DNA of 34,623 nt from Campylobacteraceae bacterium (lineage in GTDB: Bacteria > Campylobacterota > Campylobacteria > Campylobacterales > Sulfurovaceae). Shown piece after piece: positions 33,718-34,623 of the stretch (positions within the stretch are counted from its first letter, which is position 1; every line of letters starts with the position of its first letter). The notes beneath the pieces were generated by a model. The model was given only the letters and a program-made list of their open reading frames with translations, did not search any database and was not told the DNA's origin. The position numbers and the translations under genes were made by a program. The stretch covers positions 1 through 34,623 of the forward strand of contig JALWKP010000155.1 of assembly GCA_027081355.1 (NCBI GenBank), given 5' to 3'.

Positions 33718-34011
33718 TTATCTTAAACCTACCTCAAGCTTTTTTCCAAGTGCTTCGGCATATTTAATTAATGTTGCAAGGTTTGGCATATAGTTATTAT
33801 TTAAACTTTCCAATCTTGAAATATTAGATTTGGAAGTCCCTATTTTTTTAGCAATTTCATCTTGAGTAAAACCCTTTTCTAAACGGGCTAATACCAAAGC
33901 TTTTTTAATTGTAAAAAGAGGCTTTAAAGCATCATACTCTTTTTTAACCTCTTTATTTTGCAATGCTTTTTTCTTAAAATCTGCAAATGCAGGTCTTTTA
34001 GCAGTTTGCAT
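33718..34011 (-). CDS. XRE-type helix-turn-helix antitoxin (HigA-like)
   Basis: This 97-residue protein has a clear helix-turn-helix, GFTQDEIAKKIGTSKSNISRLES (about 47-69), followed by helices ending LGKKLEVGLR. It overlaps the toxin gene by 14 bases and follows it, the toxin-first order of HigBA-type pairs. It probably binds the toxin and represses the operator at 34338-34355. Confidence 0.88.
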   Translation of the reverse strand: MQTAKRPAFADFKKKALQNKEVKKEYDALKPLFTIKKALVLARLEKGFTQDEIAKKIGTSKSNISRLESLNNNYMPNLATLIKYAEALGKKLEVGLR

Positions 34012-34330
34012 TGTCTATCTCCTTTTTGCGTTTTAAAGCAATTTCAAGCTCTTTTTTCGGTGTTTTTTGATCCTTCTTTACAAAAGTGTGCAGTATTATA
34101 ATTTTTTGTCCTTTTTGATAACAATAAATGCTCCTTCCTATCCCCTCTTTTCCTTTTGCGCGCACTTCAAATAAACCATTATTAAGCGGTTTTGTATAAG
34201 GTTCCCCCAACTGTGCGCCTGCCACTTCTATCAATTCAAATATATGCAGCATTTTTGCTAAAATCTTTGGAGGCAAAGAAAGAGCTTCTTCTTCTACTTT
34301 TTTATCAAAAAACACAATTGTCCAACTCAT
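33998..34330 (-). CDS. HigB/Gp49-like toxin (RelE superfamily)
   Basis: This 110-residue protein has the Gp49/HigB pattern: VEEEALSLPPKILAKMLHIFELI, LGEPYTKPLNNGLFEVRAKGKEGIGRSIY and IIILHTFVKKDQKTPKKELEIA. Such toxins cleave mRNA on the ribosome. The GLFEVR(A) and HxFxKK elements are intact, so it may be active. The ATG has no ribosome site and lies right at the expected transcription start. The antitoxin gene overlaps its end. Confidence 0.88.
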   Translation of the reverse strand: MSWTIVFFDKKVEEEALSLPPKILAKMLHIFELIEVAGAQLGEPYTKPLNNGLFEVRAKGKEGIGRSIYCYQKGQKIIILHTFVKKDQKTPKKELEIALKRKKEIDNANC

Positions 34331-34335
34331 ATGTT

Positions 34336-34364
34336 ATGTTATCATATTTGATAACTTTTGTCAA
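34336..34364 (-). promoter_or_regulatory. Promoter and operator of the HigBA-like pair
   Basis: On the minus strand TTGACA (34359-34364), a 17-base spacer and TAACAT (34336-34341) form the promoter. Inside it is an inverted repeat GTTATCA-TATT-TGATAAC (34338-34355, plus strand) with perfect 7-bp arms covering the spacer and part of the -10 box, placed for repression by the antitoxin. Confidence 0.75.
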
Positions 34365-34423
34365 GAGCGTTTCTTTTTTAGCATAATCACACTTTTATTT
34401 TTTATAGAACAAAATTCAACAAA

Positions 34424-34599
34424 ATGTCCGTTATTGTCAGGATTTTACAAATCAAGGAACACTTAATGTCCATTAATAACGGTATAGCCACCTAAAAGGA
34501 CATAAGCAATAGTTATATTATACAAAAGAATTAACTTTTTGGCTCAAAATGTCCCATTTTGCTACTTTTTAAAAAATAATAGGACATTTAAAATGTTCC
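34424..34599. repeat. Cluster of ATGTCC/GGACAT motifs at the window's right edge
   Basis: Five exact copies of ATGTCC occur in both orientations: plus at 34424, 34466 and 34549, minus at 34498 and 34582. An ATGTTCC variant lies at 34593, making a palindrome with the last copy. No gene is visible here. They could be protein-binding repeats, such as the end of a mobile element that continues beyond the window. Confidence 0.5.
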
Positions 34600-34623
34600 T
34601 TCAATTTGCAAATATTAGGCTAA

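Overview
The window is about 34.6 kb of AT-rich bacterial chromosome. It most likely comes from a member of the Campylobacterota (Epsilonproteobacteria). The rlpA / kdsC / lptC / lptA / engB / GNAT / (mreD-like) / PBP2 block has the gene order I remember from Campylobacter jejuni. The rpmH-rnpA-yidC-jag-mnmE block, the PDC-sensor gene next to psd, and the carboxynorspermidine synthase, short superoxide reductase and NifU-like genes also fit that phylum. I cannot name the genus. No rRNA or tRNA gene was recognised.

Layout. 1-1146: the 3' end of an RND pump gene and a family-4 uracil-DNA glycosylase. 1164-3039: a methyltransferase/endonuclease pair that looks like a type II restriction-modification system, followed at once by a 164-bp MITE-like element. 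3344-9736 (minus strand): small membrane proteins, an AtpI/AtpZ-like gene, hemL, a HAD phosphatase, a PDC-sensor membrane protein, psd, a helical protein and a NifU-like scaffold. 9895-14494 (plus strand): a small membrane protein with a TrkA-domain K+ channel, carboxynorspermidine synthase, a DUF2892-like protein, a haem-binding-domain protein and a superoxide reductase. 14735-14897: a second copy of the MITE-like element. 14947-20218 (minus): a lipoprotein and mnmE-jag-yidC-rnpA-rpmH. 20428-21814: fabI and a divergent one-domain asparaginase-like gene. 21912-31735 (minus): a large envelope block (PBP2, MreD-like, GNAT, EngB, LptA, LptC, KdsC, HisB, RlpA), then a TatD-family gene, recN and nadK. 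31872-34330: two toxin-antitoxin pairs either side of an RlmI-like methyltransferase. The last 200 bp carry a cluster of ATGTCC motifs.

How the genes work together. The lpt, kdsC, PBP2, MreD-like and RlpA genes serve the outer membrane and cell wall. psd, fabI, yidC and mnmE serve membranes, membrane protein insertion and tRNA modification. The superoxide reductase and the haem-domain protein fit a microaerophilic or anaerobic life.

Most unusual feature. Eight intergenic stretches (near 5940, 13177, 19724, 20328, 21812, 25789, 29237 and 32381) hold degenerate short-word repeats. Each starts at, or a few codons inside, the stop codon of a neighbouring gene. Read in that gene's direction, the first part is nearly free of C (the tract near 5940 is only partly so) and dense in stop codons. 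A hairpin usually follows, and then in most tracts a G-poor, C-rich part that is roughly the complement of the first. None lies between divergent genes. Five hairpins share a core of the type TGTAGGGGC..(C)TTGTG..GCCC. Other points of interest are a probable non-canonical rnpA start, absence of yidD from its usual place, a RelE-type toxin with an apparent in-frame deletion, and a toxin-first TA operon that may be transcribed leaderless.
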